Assembly: GCF_002483305.1 (NCBI RefSeq)
Contig: NZ_DLHQ01000008.1
Coordinates: 24,188 to 88,187, forward strand
Source of the DNA: Brevundimonas sp. UBA7664
Lineage (GTDB): Bacteria > Pseudomonadota > Alphaproteobacteria > Caulobacterales > Caulobacteraceae
Length of the DNA: 64,000 bases
Direction of reading: 5' to 3'
Below the pieces are notes generated by a model that was given only the letters and a program-made list of their open reading frames with translations, was not told the origin of the DNA and did no database searches. The translations under genes were made by a program, and so were the position numbers. Of this stretch, positions 50,084 through 59,259 are shown one piece after another (positions within the stretch are counted from its first letter, which is position 1; each line of letters begins with the position of its first letter).

Positions 50084-50214
50084 CGACGGGACCGCCCACG
50101 AAGCTCCAACGCGGCCGCCAGACGTTGAGGAGGCAGATCGACGGTCCTCGGCAGGCAGGACATGGACATGGACATGTCGCCTGACCCCGATGTCAGGCCG
50201 CTTGTGTCGCTCAT
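50080..50214 (-). CDS. Possible Met/Ser/Asp-rich small protein, 44 aa
   Basis: The ATG at 50214 has AAGGAG nine bases upstream. The peptide begins MSDTSGLTSGSGDMSMSMSCLP and ends in a basic tail; its stop overlaps the start of the epimerase-VKOR gene (ATGA), which favours real translation. The frame could also start at 50265. The Met-x-Met-x-Met-x-Cys run could bind Cu(I). No family recognised. Confidence 0.4.
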   Translation of the reverse strand: MSDTSGLTSGSGDMSMSMSCLPRTVDLPPQRLAAALELRGRSRR

Positions 50215-50350
50215 ATCACCCATCTCCTTCATCATCGAACTCAGATACTTTAAGGCGAGTTCCAACGCTCCGTTCCATCAGGCGGCGGTTCAGCTTGTTC
50301 GCAGGACGCCCACGCGACTGGGGACGGGTGGGCGAGGACCTTCGTGAGTC

Positions 50351-50398
50351 AAAAAAGTCTCGACGCGGCGGAGAAGCCAACGGCCCTCCGCCGCGTCG
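50351..50398 (-). terminator. Strong Rho-independent terminator of the copper efflux operon
   Basis: Perfect 13-base stem CGACGCGGCGGAG (50361-50373) / CTCCGCCGCGTCG (50386-50398) with a 12-base loop; on the minus strand it is followed by AGACTTTTTT. It lies about 50 bases beyond the cusF-like stop, so it ends the tolC-cusB-cusA-cusF transcript. Confidence 0.92.
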
Positions 50399-50447
50399 CG
50401 AACCGGACGCCGCGCGGCCTGCGGCGCCAGACTGGATCAGGCGGCGA

Positions 50448-50855
50448 TTATTGCGGCCGGATCGCCTTCACTTCACCCGCGCCGCCAGTAACGACCAGAT
50501 CGAATTCGACCCGGTCGCCGACTTTCGCCTGGTCGATCAGGGCGGGTGACGCCGCGAAGCCCATGGTCATCGCGGGCCATTCCAGGCTCGCGATCGGCTC
50601 GTGCTCAATCGTGATCTTGCCGCCCTCCGCGTCGATGGCCGAGATCACGCCCTGCGCGGTCGCGGACCTCTCTCCGGTCGCCGACGTCGCCATGGCGTCC
50701 ATCTCCGCAGGCGCGGGGGCGGCGGAACTGGTGGCGGCTGGGGTTTCCGTCTCCGTTGCTGGCTGCTGACTGCAGGCCGCCAGGGCGATGACCGCCCCGG
50801 CTGACAGGCTCAGGCCGAGGGCGAGTGTGCGCGACTTCTCGAACAGGTTTTTCAT
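50448..50855 (-). CDS. CusF-like copper-binding lipoprotein, 135 aa
   Basis: Lipoprotein signal (ALAACS), Ala/Thr/Pro-rich linker, then a CusF domain: GVISAIDAEGGKITIEHEPIASLEWPAMTMGFAASP. The His, Trp and two Met residues of the Cu(I)/Ag(I) site are all present. It overlaps the cusA-like gene by four bases and is last in the operon. It should ferry Cu(I) or Ag(I) to the CusB/CusA pump. Confidence 0.92.
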   Translation of the reverse strand: MKNLFEKSRTLALGLSLSAGAVIALAACSQQPATETETPAATSSAAPAPAEMDAMATSATGERSATAQGVISAIDAEGGKITIEHEPIASLEWPAMTMGFAASPALIDQAKVGDRVEFDLVVTGGAGEVKAIRPQ

Positions 50856-53800
50856 AGGGTAGCTCCTTGGGTGGGGGTTAGCGTTGGACGTGATTTCCGG
50901 CGTCTCAGGAGGAGATAGCCAGCTGGGATGACAAGCATCGACAGGAGGGGCGCGGTGATCATGCCGCCGATAACCGGAGCGGCGATCCGGGTCATGATTT
51001 CCGACCCCGCGCCGTGGCCGATCAGGATCGGGAACAGACCGCCGAGGATCACGGCGACCGTCATCGCCTTGGGTCGGACCCGTAGCAGAGCGCCTTCGCG
51101 AACGGCTTCTTCGACCTGCTCCGGGTTGGGATCAGGCCCTCGATCCTTCAGCGCGTGTTTAAGGTAGATCAGCATCACCACGCCGAACTCCGCCGACAGG
51201 CCAGCCAAGGCGATGAAGCCCACGCCGGTCGCAACCGACTGGTCGAAGCCCATCAGATAGAGCAGCCAGAAACCGCCGGTGAGGGCGAATGGCAGGGTGC
51301 CCATGATGAGCAGGGCCTCGTCGAAGCGACCGAAGGTCAGATAGAGCAAGATGAAGATGATCACGAGCGTGGCGGGAACCACGATCTTGAGCCGCTCGGC
51401 CGCCCGTTCCAGATATTCGAACTGGCCCGAGTAGGCGATGCTGACACCCGGAGCGAGATCGACCTCGCTGGCGACCGCCCGACGCAGATCGGCGACGACG
51501 GAAGCGAGGTCGCGCCCCCGGACGTCGACATAGACCCAGGTGGTCAGCCTGCCGTTCTCGGATTTGAGCATCGGAGGGCCGTCCGCGATCTGGAGATCGG
51601 CGACCGTGCCCAAGGTGATCTGCTGACCCGACGGCGTCAGGACAGGCAGGGCGCGCAGTTGCTCCAGGCTGTCGCGCAATTCTCTCGGATAACGGACGCT
51701 GATCGGATAGCGGGCGAGTCCCTCGACTGTCTGACCGATCGTCTCCCCGCCCACGGCGCCCGAGACGATCGATTGGACATCGGCGATGTTGAGGCCGTAA
51801 CGGGCCGCCGCGCGCCGGTCGATGTCGATGTCGACATAGCGCCCGCCGGTCAGGCGTTCCGCCAGGGCGGAGGTCACGCCCGGCACGGTCCTGGCGACCT
51901 CGGCCACCTGGGCCGCGATACGGTCCATCGCGGCCAGATCAGCGCCGGACACCTTGACGCCGACGGGGCTCTTGATGCCGGTCGCCAGCATGTCGATGCG
52001 ATTGCGGATGGGAGGAACCCAGACGTTGGACAGTCCGGGGACCTGAACCGCGCGATCGAGCTCTTCGATCAGCTTCTCAGGGGTCATGCCGGGCCGCCAT
52101 TCATCGCGAGGCTTGAACTGAATGGTGGTCTCGAACATCTCCAGCGGAGCCGGATCCGTGGCGGTCTCCGCCCGGCCCGCCTTGCCGAACACGGTCGCCA
52201 CCTCGGGCACGGTGCGGATCATCCGGTCCGTCTGCTGCAACAGTTCCGCAGCCTTGGCCGGGGAGAGGCCTGGCTGGGCCGAAGGCATATAAAGCAGGTC
52301 GCCCTCGTCCATCGCCGGCATGAACTCGCCGCCCAGCTGGCTGAGCGGCCAAGCTGTGGTGGCGAAGACCAGTAGGGCCGCCACCAGGGTCTTTCTGGGA
52401 TGATGCAGCACCCAGTCCAGTGGCCCGCGATAGATGTGCGTGAGCCAGCGATTGATCGGATTGCTCTGTTCGGCCGGGATCCGTCCGCGGATCAGATAGC
52501 CCATCAGAACCGGCACGAGAGTGATCGACAGGATCGCCGCCGCCGCCATCGCGTAGCTCTTTGTAAAGGCCAGCGGCGCGAACAGCCGACCCTCCTGGGC
52601 CTGCAGGCTGAACACCGGGATGAACGACAGGGTGATGATCAACAGGCTGAGGAACAGCGCGGGTCCGACCTCCACGGCCGCCTCAGTGATGACCTTCCAG
52701 CGATCCTCGCCCGCCAGCTTTTCGTCCGGGTGGTCGTGTTCCCATCGCTCGATGTGTTTGTGTGCGTTCTCGATCATAACAACGGCGGCATCGACCATCG
52801 CCCCAATGGCGATGGCGATGCCGCCCAGCGACATGATGTTGGCGTTCACGCCTTGAAGATTCATAATCAGGAAGGCCGCCAGCACGCCCAGCGGCAGGGT
52901 CAGGATGGCGACCAGCGCCGACCGGGCGTGCCAAAGAAACAGGCCGCATACCAAGGCGACGACAATGAACTCCTCGATCAGTTTGCCGCTCAGATTGTCG
53001 ATCGCCCGGTCTATGAGCTGGGACCGATCGTAGGTCGTCACCACCTCGACCCCCGGCGGCAATCCGGCTTTGAGCGTCTGGAGTTTCTTGGCGACGGCCG
53101 CGATCGTGGCGCGGGCGTTTGCACCGGATCGCAGGATGACGACGCCGCCGGCGACCTCGCCCTCGCCGTTCAGCTCGGCGATGCCGCGTCGCATCTCGGG
53201 GCCGATCTGGATGGTTGCGACGTCGCCGAGGCTGATCGGCACGCCTCCAGCCGCTGTGCGGAGCGGCACGGCCCGGAAGTCGTCGAGCTCAGTCAGATAG
53301 CCGTTGGCGCGCACCATGTATTCGGCCTCGGCGAGCTGGAGCACCGAGCCGCCCGTCTCGCCGTTGGCGCGCTGGAGGGCCTCCACCACCGCCTGATGGG
53401 TGACGCCGTATGACGCGAGCCTGACGGGGTCGAGCACCACCTGGTACTGCCGCACCATGCCGCCGAGGCTGGCGACCTCGGCCACCCCCGGCACGGTCTT
53501 CAGCTCGTAGCGGAGGAACCAGTCCTGCAGGCTTCGCAGCTGCGCCAGGTCGGTGCGGCCCGTGCGGTCGACCAAAGCGTATTCATAGACCCAGCCCACG
53601 CCGGTGGCGTCCGGACCAAGCGCCGGTTGGGCGGTCGCGGGAAGCCGCGCCTGGACCTGGCTGAGGTATTCCAAAACCCGTGAGCGCGCCCAGTAGAGGT
53701 CCGTCCCATCCTCGAACAGCACATAGACGAAGCTGTCGCCGAAGAAGGAATAGCCCCGAACCGTTCGTGCGCCGGGCACCGACAGCATGGTGGTCGCCAG

Positions 53801-54004
53801 AGGATAGGTGACCTGGTTCTCGACGATCTGGGGGGCCTGCCCCGGGTAGCTGGTACGGATGATGACCTGCACGTCCGACAGGTCCGGCAGGGCGTCGACC
53901 GGTGTGCTGCGAACCGCAAACAGGCCGGCGGCGAGCAGGGCGAGCGCGGCCATAACGACGAGGAACCGCCCCTTGACCGAGGCGCGAATGACGGCGGCGA
54001 TCAT
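50852..54004 (-). CDS. CusA/CzcA-family heavy-metal RND efflux pump, 1,050 aa
   Basis: Full-length HME-RND transporter: N-terminal helix then DALPDLSDVQVIIRTSYPGQAPQIVENQVTYPL, a porter domain with the conserved GGMVRQYQVVLDP, twelve membrane helices, and ARFGEVMLIYLK-type core segments (SAEFGVVMLIYLKHAL). DEGDLLYMPSAQPGLSPAKAAELL in the second porter domain is typical of Cu/Ag pumps. It is flanked and overlapped by the cusB-like and cusF-like genes, giving a complete Cu(I)/Ag(I) extrusion operon with the TolC-like gene upstream. Confidence 0.93.
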   Translation of the reverse strand: MIAAVIRASVKGRFLVVMAALALLAAGLFAVRSTPVDALPDLSDVQVIIRTSYPGQAPQIVENQVTYPLATTMLSVPGARTVRGYSFFGDSFVYVLFEDGTDLYWARSRVLEYLSQVQARLPATAQPALGPDATGVGWVYEYALVDRTGRTDLAQLRSLQDWFLRYELKTVPGVAEVASLGGMVRQYQVVLDPVRLASYGVTHQAVVEALQRANGETGGSVLQLAEAEYMVRANGYLTELDDFRAVPLRTAAGGVPISLGDVATIQIGPEMRRGIAELNGEGEVAGGVVILRSGANARATIAAVAKKLQTLKAGLPPGVEVVTTYDRSQLIDRAIDNLSGKLIEEFIVVALVCGLFLWHARSALVAILTLPLGVLAAFLIMNLQGVNANIMSLGGIAIAIGAMVDAAVVMIENAHKHIERWEHDHPDEKLAGEDRWKVITEAAVEVGPALFLSLLIITLSFIPVFSLQAQEGRLFAPLAFTKSYAMAAAAILSITLVPVLMGYLIRGRIPAEQSNPINRWLTHIYRGPLDWVLHHPRKTLVAALLVFATTAWPLSQLGGEFMPAMDEGDLLYMPSAQPGLSPAKAAELLQQTDRMIRTVPEVATVFGKAGRAETATDPAPLEMFETTIQFKPRDEWRPGMTPEKLIEELDRAVQVPGLSNVWVPPIRNRIDMLATGIKSPVGVKVSGADLAAMDRIAAQVAEVARTVPGVTSALAERLTGGRYVDIDIDRRAAARYGLNIADVQSIVSGAVGGETIGQTVEGLARYPISVRYPRELRDSLEQLRALPVLTPSGQQITLGTVADLQIADGPPMLKSENGRLTTWVYVDVRGRDLASVVADLRRAVASEVDLAPGVSIAYSGQFEYLERAAERLKIVVPATLVIIFILLYLTFGRFDEALLIMGTLPFALTGGFWLLYLMGFDQSVATGVGFIALAGLSAEFGVVMLIYLKHALKDRGPDPNPEQVEEAVREGALLRVRPKAMTVAVILGGLFPILIGHGAGSEIMTRIAAPVIGGMITAPLLSMLVIPAGYLLLRRRKSRPTLTPTQGATL

Positions 54005-55269
54005 TGCACAGACCTCCCGCGCGGCGCAGGCGCGGGCGCGGCAGCCTGGCCGATCGGCCGGGCCACGACTCCTGACAGACTGGCTTCGGAATCGATCAGG
54101 AACTGACCCGACGCAACGATCCGCTCGCCCTCTCTGAGACCGGCGAGGATTTCGGTCTGTCCCCCGGCTTCCCGTCCGATCCGGACTTGGGCCGGTTGAT
54201 AGCGTCCTTCCGGCAGGGCGAGCATGACGATGTCCCGCTCTCCGGTTCGGATCACCGCCTCAGTCGGCACGAGCAAGGCCGGTGTCGATCCGCCGCCGAA
54301 GGTGATCTGGCCGAACATGCCGGGGCGCAGACGGCCCCCGCGATTGGCCATCTCGATCCGCCCGGTGACCGTACGGCTGTCTCCGACGAGTTCCGGCAAC
54401 AGGGCGGTCAACCGACCCGTGAACCGTTCGCCCGGGAACGCGGCCAGGGCCACCTCGACGGATTGGCCGACCCTCAACCTGCCTGCCAAGGCCTCAGGAA
54501 TGGCGGCGTTAAGCCAGACGGTGGACAAGCCGTTGATCTCGGCCAGGTTCATGCCCTGGGCGACGCTCATGCCGGAGCGCACGCCCAGCGTCTTGATCAC
54601 GCCGCCGGTGGGCGTCGAGATCGTAATCGTGTTCCGCGCCCGCCCGCTGCGCTCAATCGAGGCGATCAGGGCTTCGGACATGCCCATCAGCACCAGTCGC
54701 TGCCGCGACGCCTGGATCAGGGGCGTATTGCCGGTACGCCGAACCGCCAGATATTCCGTCTGGGCTCCGCCCCAGGACGGGATGAGCAGATCGACCAAGG
54801 GGGCGCCGGCGGCGATCACGTCGCCCGGCGCGCGGTTGTAGACCCGCTGCACGAAGCCATCCGCGCGCGACTGGACCACGGCGATGTCGCGTTCATTGTA
54901 ATCGACCACCGCCGTGGCGCTAAGATCGCCTTCGAGGTCGCCGCGGCGCGCTGTGGCGTACCGGACGCCCAGATTCTGGGTCAGCGCAGGATCGATCCGG
55001 ACACCGGGGGTGGCACTAGTTCCGCCCTCATCGGCATATTTGGGGATGGTCTCCATGTTCATCGACGATTTCCCCGGCCCCGGGTATCGTTCGTTTGGAA
55101 CCATGGGATCGTACCAGTAGAGGATCTCGCGCTCCCCTCCCCCGTCGGCGGCCATGTCGGGGGTGCCGTCCATGCGCTGGGCGATGACGACGCCGCCACC
55201 GACGCCGATGCCGACCAGAAGAAGCGCGCCCATGGCGATGCCCAGGCGTTTGTTGCGAAGGGCGTTCAT
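54001..55269 (-). CDS. CusB-like periplasmic adaptor, 422 aa
   Basis: Single N-terminal membrane anchor, then a heavy-metal-binding segment YWYDPMVPNERYPGPGKSSMNMETIPKY resembling the YxCPMHP...PGKSPMGM motif but without the Cys, then lipoyl/barrel-sandwich, beta-barrel and membrane-proximal domains (GDLEGDLSATAVVDYNERDIAVVQSRADGFVQRVY). Met residues in the first motif may bind Cu(I). It overlaps cusA and the tolC-like gene by four bases each way, so all are co-translated. Confidence 0.92.
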   Translation of the reverse strand: MNALRNKRLGIAMGALLLVGIGVGGGVVIAQRMDGTPDMAADGGGEREILYWYDPMVPNERYPGPGKSSMNMETIPKYADEGGTSATPGVRIDPALTQNLGVRYATARRGDLEGDLSATAVVDYNERDIAVVQSRADGFVQRVYNRAPGDVIAAGAPLVDLLIPSWGGAQTEYLAVRRTGNTPLIQASRQRLVLMGMSEALIASIERSGRARNTITISTPTGGVIKTLGVRSGMSVAQGMNLAEINGLSTVWLNAAIPEALAGRLRVGQSVEVALAAFPGERFTGRLTALLPELVGDSRTVTGRIEMANRGGRLRPGMFGQITFGGGSTPALLVPTEAVIRTGERDIVMLALPEGRYQPAQVRIGREAGGQTEILAGLREGERIVASGQFLIDSEASLSGVVARPIGQAAAPAPAPRGRSVQ

Positions 55270-56624
55270 CGGTCGTCGTTCCCATAGGTGAGAGTGATCT
55301 CGACCACTTGGCGCATCACGGCGGCCTCGCGATCAAGCGTGTCGAGCCGGGCGTTGGCCACGGCGGTGAAGGCTTCGAGCACTTCAACGATGCCCGCCCG
55401 GCCCGCCGCATAGCTCGCGGTTTCGAGATCGGAACGCTGAAGGACATTGGGCAGAACAACGTCGCGCGACCTGACCCATTGGTCATGAGCCATCGCGTGC
55501 TCGGCCAAAGCGCTCCGCAGCGACGCGGTCAGCACGCGCTCGGCGTCCTGGCGTTCAGCGGTCACCCGCAGGGCATCAGCGGCGCGCGCCGCGATGATCG
55601 GATCCTGCCTCTGGCCCGAAAAGATCGGCAGCCGCACGCTCGCGCCCACAGAGAATAAGTCGCCGAACCGCTCATCGCGGCGACCGTAGCTGGCCTCAAA
55701 GGACCAGTCCGGCCGACGTCCCGCGCGCGCGAAGTCGACCTCGGCGTCCGCGCGCCGCGCCGCGGCGCCATAGGCGCGCAGGCGCGGTAGTTCGGCGAGG
55801 CCGCCTTGCAACGTGGTCAGGACAAGGTCGAGTTGCGGCGGCGGGCCGGCCGTTTCGGGGTCGCTGTCGCCCGTCCAGCGCGCCAGTTCAGCGCGTGCCT
55901 TCTCGATTTCGGCGACCAGACTGCTGCGGCGATCATCCAGATCGGCCTTGAGTTGGACCGGTCCGAGAGCATTCGCTGGCCGGTAGGAACCCGATGCAAC
56001 TCCGGCCGGTGCAGTGCTCCACAACGGTTGAAGGGTGCCCAGCACGTCCTCCAAAGCCGCGAGGCGGCGTTTGGCGTAGAAGAGGTCGACCCACGCCAGA
56101 CCCGTCGCGACCTGGACTTCTCGCCGTGTGACCGACGCCTCGGCGCCGGCGACGTCGATTGCCGCCTCGGCGATTTCGCGCTCGGCGCGCCGACGCGCCC
56201 GGCTCGGCACATCCTGCTCGACGCCGATCCGGAGAATAGTGAAATCGTCTTCGTCAAACTGCCCTGCTGACGGCCCGGTCACCGGGAACCCGTCGAGGCC
56301 GAAGGTGAGGCGCGGGTCCGGTAGTCGGCCCGCGGCCGGCGCCGCCGCACGCGCGGCATCGACGCCCAGGGCGCTGGCTCTGATGCCAGGCGCGTTGACG
56401 GCGGCGAGCGCGAGGGCCTCGTCGAACGTCTGCGGGTCAGCCTCGGCCGGCGCGGCCCAGACGCTCAAGAGCCAAACCAGAGCCGGTAAAATTGCCCATG
56501 CTGCGGTCGGCGCACAGTTCTGGGACAGCGCCAAGGCCTCGGCTCGACGCGCGACGCGCGGAGAGCGGACGCGGTACGGCGGACACGCAGGGGCGCGTGT
56601 CGCCGACCTAAAACGAATGATCAT
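55266..56624 (-). CDS. TolC-family outer-membrane efflux protein (CusC-like), 452 aa
   Basis: Outer-membrane factor with two repeated coiled-coil halves (DPQTFDEALALAAVNAPGIRASALGVDAARAAA; ILRIGVEQDVPSRARRRAEREIAEAAIDVAGAEASVTRREVQVATGLAWVDLFYAKRRL). The ATG at 56624 has AGGA five bases upstream. The export signal is unusual: a long basic region precedes the hydrophobic core ILPALVWLLSVWAAPAEA, so a later start is possible. It is the first gene of the efflux operon. Confidence 0.88.
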   Translation of the reverse strand: MIIRFRSATRAPACPPYRVRSPRVARRAEALALSQNCAPTAAWAILPALVWLLSVWAAPAEADPQTFDEALALAAVNAPGIRASALGVDAARAAAPAAGRLPDPRLTFGLDGFPVTGPSAGQFDEDDFTILRIGVEQDVPSRARRRAEREIAEAAIDVAGAEASVTRREVQVATGLAWVDLFYAKRRLAALEDVLGTLQPLWSTAPAGVASGSYRPANALGPVQLKADLDDRRSSLVAEIEKARAELARWTGDSDPETAGPPPQLDLVLTTLQGGLAELPRLRAYGAAARRADAEVDFARAGRRPDWSFEASYGRRDERFGDLFSVGASVRLPIFSGQRQDPIIAARAADALRVTAERQDAERVLTASLRSALAEHAMAHDQWVRSRDVVLPNVLQRSDLETASYAAGRAGIVEVLEAFTAVANARLDTLDREAAVMRQVVEITLTYGNDDR

Positions 56625-56737
56625 GAAATTCCTGGAAACCATTGGCCCCGCCGTGAAGGCAGGACACAGGCGAAGGCTCAATCGATCGGCTACCGCGGCG
56701 TAACGTCGCGCACGGTCTTCCGTTCAGCGAAAGCGGT

Positions 56738-57100
56738 CTACGCCAGCCGTTTCGGCGGGTTCTTGAGGGGGGGCGGGCCTGCGCCCTCACGCTCGACATC
56801 GACGGCGCCGAACCTGATTCCCTGCGGCGCGGACGGGCATTGAACGGTCTGCGCCGGTCGCAGGAGAGCCCCGACGGCGGCGCAGCCCATCTTGGCGATG
56901 CAATCCGGCGTCATCTCATCGCAGGGGCTCATCGGCCCGCCGGAGGGTTGGTCCGCCATCACCATCATCTCGGCGCAGTCCATCTTCGCCATGCCGCCCG
57001 ACGATTCGAACACCTGAAACGGGGTGGCGTGCGCCGACGACTGCCCGACAAAGCCGGCCACCGCCAAGGCGAACAGAAGGGTGCGGACGATGTTCCACAT
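56738..57100 (-). CDS. Cys/Met-rich secreted protein of copper loci, 120 aa
   Basis: Signal peptide MWNIVRTLLFALAVAGFVGQSSAHA, then a short mature domain with five cysteines and many Met (MAKMDCAEMMVMADQPSGGPMSPCDEMTPDCIAKMGCAAV), which looks suited to soft-metal binding or disulfides, and a Pro-rich tail. It sits between the efflux operon and copC-copD and may be co-transcribed with tolC-cusBAF, about 110 bases upstream. Small proteins like this recur in copper loci of alphaproteobacteria, but none has an assigned function that I can name. Confidence 0.7.
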   Translation of the reverse strand: MWNIVRTLLFALAVAGFVGQSSAHATPFQVFESSGGMAKMDCAEMMVMADQPSGGPMSPCDEMTPDCIAKMGCAAVGALLRPAQTVQCPSAPQGIRFGAVDVEREGAGPPPLKNPPKRLA

Positions 57101-57300
57101 GCCCTTTCATTCCACGCTTGTCGGCGCGCCGTGTCAAGGGACCGATCTCGCCGGGCTCGGGCCGGCGCGCGCGGCCAACCCATCATCGATCGCCTTGGAC
57201 GATCTCGACCGGATGAGCGTGCGTCAGCCGAAGGTCGAATGAGGGATTGAACGCCGGCGCCCGTATACCTCATTGAACCCTTTGGTTTCGGAGCCTCAGA

Positions 57301-57663
57301 ATGACCCTTCGCAAGATCTTCTCCCTCGTCGGCGCGGCCGGTGCCCTGCTGCTGGTCGCCACCCAGGCCGACGCCCATGCCCGCGTCGTCGCCTCCACCC
57401 CGGCGGCGGCCGCGACCGTCGCCTCGCCACGGGCGCTCACGGTGACCTTCAGCGAACGCGTGGCCTCGGCCTTCTCTGGCCTGGAGGTGGTCAACGCCGC
57501 CGGCGCCAAATTCGCCGTGACCACCACCGTCTCGGAGGACGGCAGGACCGTCTCGGGTCGGACGGCGCGTCCGCTCGCCGCCGGCGCCTACAGCCTCAAC
57601 TGGCGCGCGGCCTCGGCGGATGGTCACCGCATGACCGGCGCCATCGCCTTCACCGTGCGCTGA
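57301..57663 (+). CDS. copC: CopC-family periplasmic copper-binding protein, 120 aa
   Basis: Signal peptide (MTLRKIFSLVGAAGALLLVATQADA) directly followed by HARVVASTPAAAATV, so that the mature N-terminal His is the Cu(II) ligand (histidine brace). The fold is the CopC Greek key (LTVTFSERVASAFSGLEVVNAAG) with the C-terminal SADGHRMTGAIAFTV, which supplies the second His. GGAG precedes the ATG. It is followed by copD after 6 bases. Confidence 0.93.
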   Translation: MTLRKIFSLVGAAGALLLVATQADAHARVVASTPAAAATVASPRALTVTFSERVASAFSGLEVVNAAGAKFAVTTTVSEDGRTVSGRTARPLAAGAYSLNWRAASADGHRMTGAIAFTVR

Positions 57664-57669
57664 GCCTTC

Positions 57670-58602
57670 GTGCTCGACGGTCTGGTTATCCTGCTCCGTC
57701 TCGCGCAGTACGGCGGCGCGGTCGTCCTTCTGGGAACACCGCTGTTCCTCCTCTATGGACTGCGCGTGTCGGACGGGGTGGCGCTCGGTTGGCCGAGGCC
57801 GCTTCTGATCGCCGTTGCGGGACTTGTCGCCCTGAGCTCGGCCGCCGCGCTCGGGGCCCAGACCTCGGTGATGGCGGGTTCGATCGCCGAGGGCCTCAAG
57901 CCTGCTTCCCTGGGCTTCATGATCACCGGCACGAGCCTGGGACCGGCCTTCCTGGCCCGCGCCCTGGTCGCCGCGGCGGCCCTGCTCCTCCTCGTGCTGG
58001 CCAAGCCTTCCCGAACAGTCTGGATCGCCGTCGCCTTGGCCGGGCTGGTCGTGAGCGCCAGTTTCGCCTGGACGGGGCACGGCGCGGCCACCGAGGGACC
58101 CGGGCGTCTCGTCCATTTGACGGCGGCCATACTGCACAGCTGGAGCGCCGCGGTCTGGCTCGGCGCGCTCGCGGCCCTGCTGATCCTGACGATCCGCCAC
58201 CGCGCCGCTCCGGCCGCTGACCGGATCGTCCACCAGGCGCTTCACGGCTTTTCCGGGGTTGGGACCGCGTCGGTCGCCGTCCTTGTGCTGAGCGGGCTGG
58301 TCAACAGCTGGTTCATGGTCGGACCCGACCGGGTCTCCGGCCTTCTCACCACGCCCTACGGCCTGCTGCTGACGGGCAAGCTGGTCATCTTCGTGCTCAT
58401 GCTGGTTCTGGCCGCCGCAAACCGCTTCCATCTGACCCCGGATCTCGCCAGCGCCCTCGATGATCCCGAGGATCTGCGGGTCGCCGTGGGACGTTTGAAG
58501 CGCAGCCTGGTGATGGAGACGCTGCTCGCCCTGGCGCTCCTCGCCTTCGTCGCGATCATGGGCACCCTGGCCCCGGTCTCGGCCATGGACATGGCGATGT
58601 AG
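57670..58602 (+). CDS. copD: CopD-family copper transport membrane protein, 310 aa
   Basis: Eight hydrophobic helices with the conserved LLRLAQYGGAVVLLGTPLF near the N-terminus, LVHLTAAILHSWSAAVWLGALAALLIL, and HQALHGFSGVGTASVAVLVLSGLVNSWFMVG carrying the family His residues. The start is a GTG six bases after copC. With CopC it is thought to move copper across the inner membrane. It ends near MDMAM, a Met-rich C-terminus. Confidence 0.9.
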   Translation: MLDGLVILLRLAQYGGAVVLLGTPLFLLYGLRVSDGVALGWPRPLLIAVAGLVALSSAAALGAQTSVMAGSIAEGLKPASLGFMITGTSLGPAFLARALVAAAALLLLVLAKPSRTVWIAVALAGLVVSASFAWTGHGAATEGPGRLVHLTAAILHSWSAAVWLGALAALLILTIRHRAAPAADRIVHQALHGFSGVGTASVAVLVLSGLVNSWFMVGPDRVSGLLTTPYGLLLTGKLVIFVLMLVLAAANRFHLTPDLASALDDPEDLRVAVGRLKRSLVMETLLALALLAFVAIMGTLAPVSAMDMAM

Positions 58603-58764
58603 GCAAGGACCGGCGGGCGCGGACCTAACGTCACGGATCCCGCCAGCACCGGCCGCCGAAACGTCGTCTGCGCAGGACCGGTGGCGCTCCCACGCCGTTC
58701 AGCTTCGGTCGCGACCCGGTGCGGGTCCGACCAAGGGACTCTGCGCCGAGGGACGCGCCGGACT

Positions 58765-59259
58765 CTATTCCCGACCGGACAGGGTCCGCTCCTCGATCCG
58801 CACCCGCCAGGCAATCAGCAGTGCGTTGAGCACGCTGAACCCCACGGCGACGCCGACCTGGCCGAAGGCGAGCGGCAGGACGGCGATCTCAAGCGACGCC
58901 ACCCAATAGTTGGGGTGACGCACGAACCGGTAGGGTCCCGTCTTAACCAGAGGCGCGCCCGGCAGACTGACGATGCGGGTAGTCCAGAACCGGCCTAGGG
59001 TGGCGATGACCCAGACGCGGGCGAGCTGCAGCAGCAGATACAGACCCAGCAGCCAGAGGTTCGGCGCGGTGTTCCAGGGCGTGAAGATAGCGATGGCCGC
59101 CAGCCAGCCGCCGTGCAGCAGGATGAACAGCGGATAGTGGCCCGCGCCGATCTCCACGGCCCCGGCGGCCTTCAGGCGGCGGGTGTTGCGGGCCGCTAGC
59201 CACAGTTCGGCGAGCCGCTGGGCGACCACCAGGGCGAGGACGGCCGCCAGCCAGATCAT
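58765..59259 (-). CDS. Isoprenylcysteine carboxyl methyltransferase-like membrane protein, 164 aa
   Basis: Four membrane helices and the C-terminal GPYRFVRHPNYWVASLEI motif that forms the SAM site in the ICMT/DUF1295 family; EERTLS follows as usual. It overlaps the type III polyketide synthase gene by four bases. In other bacteria this pair makes methylated alkylresorcinol or alkylpyrone phenolic lipids, with the methyltransferase modifying the polyketide, so an O-methylating role here is likely. Confidence 0.87.
   Translation of the reverse strand: MIWLAAVLALVVAQRLAELWLAARNTRRLKAAGAVEIGAGHYPLFILLHGGWLAAIAIFTPWNTAPNLWLLGLYLLLQLARVWVIATLGRFWTTRIVSLPGAPLVKTGPYRFVRHPNYWVASLEIAVLPLAFGQVGVAVGFSVLNALLIAWRVRIEERTLSGRE

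Noticed and set aside
56965..58431. Minus-strand frame of 488 codons opposite copC-copD
   Set aside because: Highly charged, Gly/Arg/Asp-rich shadow of copC and copD, which have strong family motifs on the plus strand.
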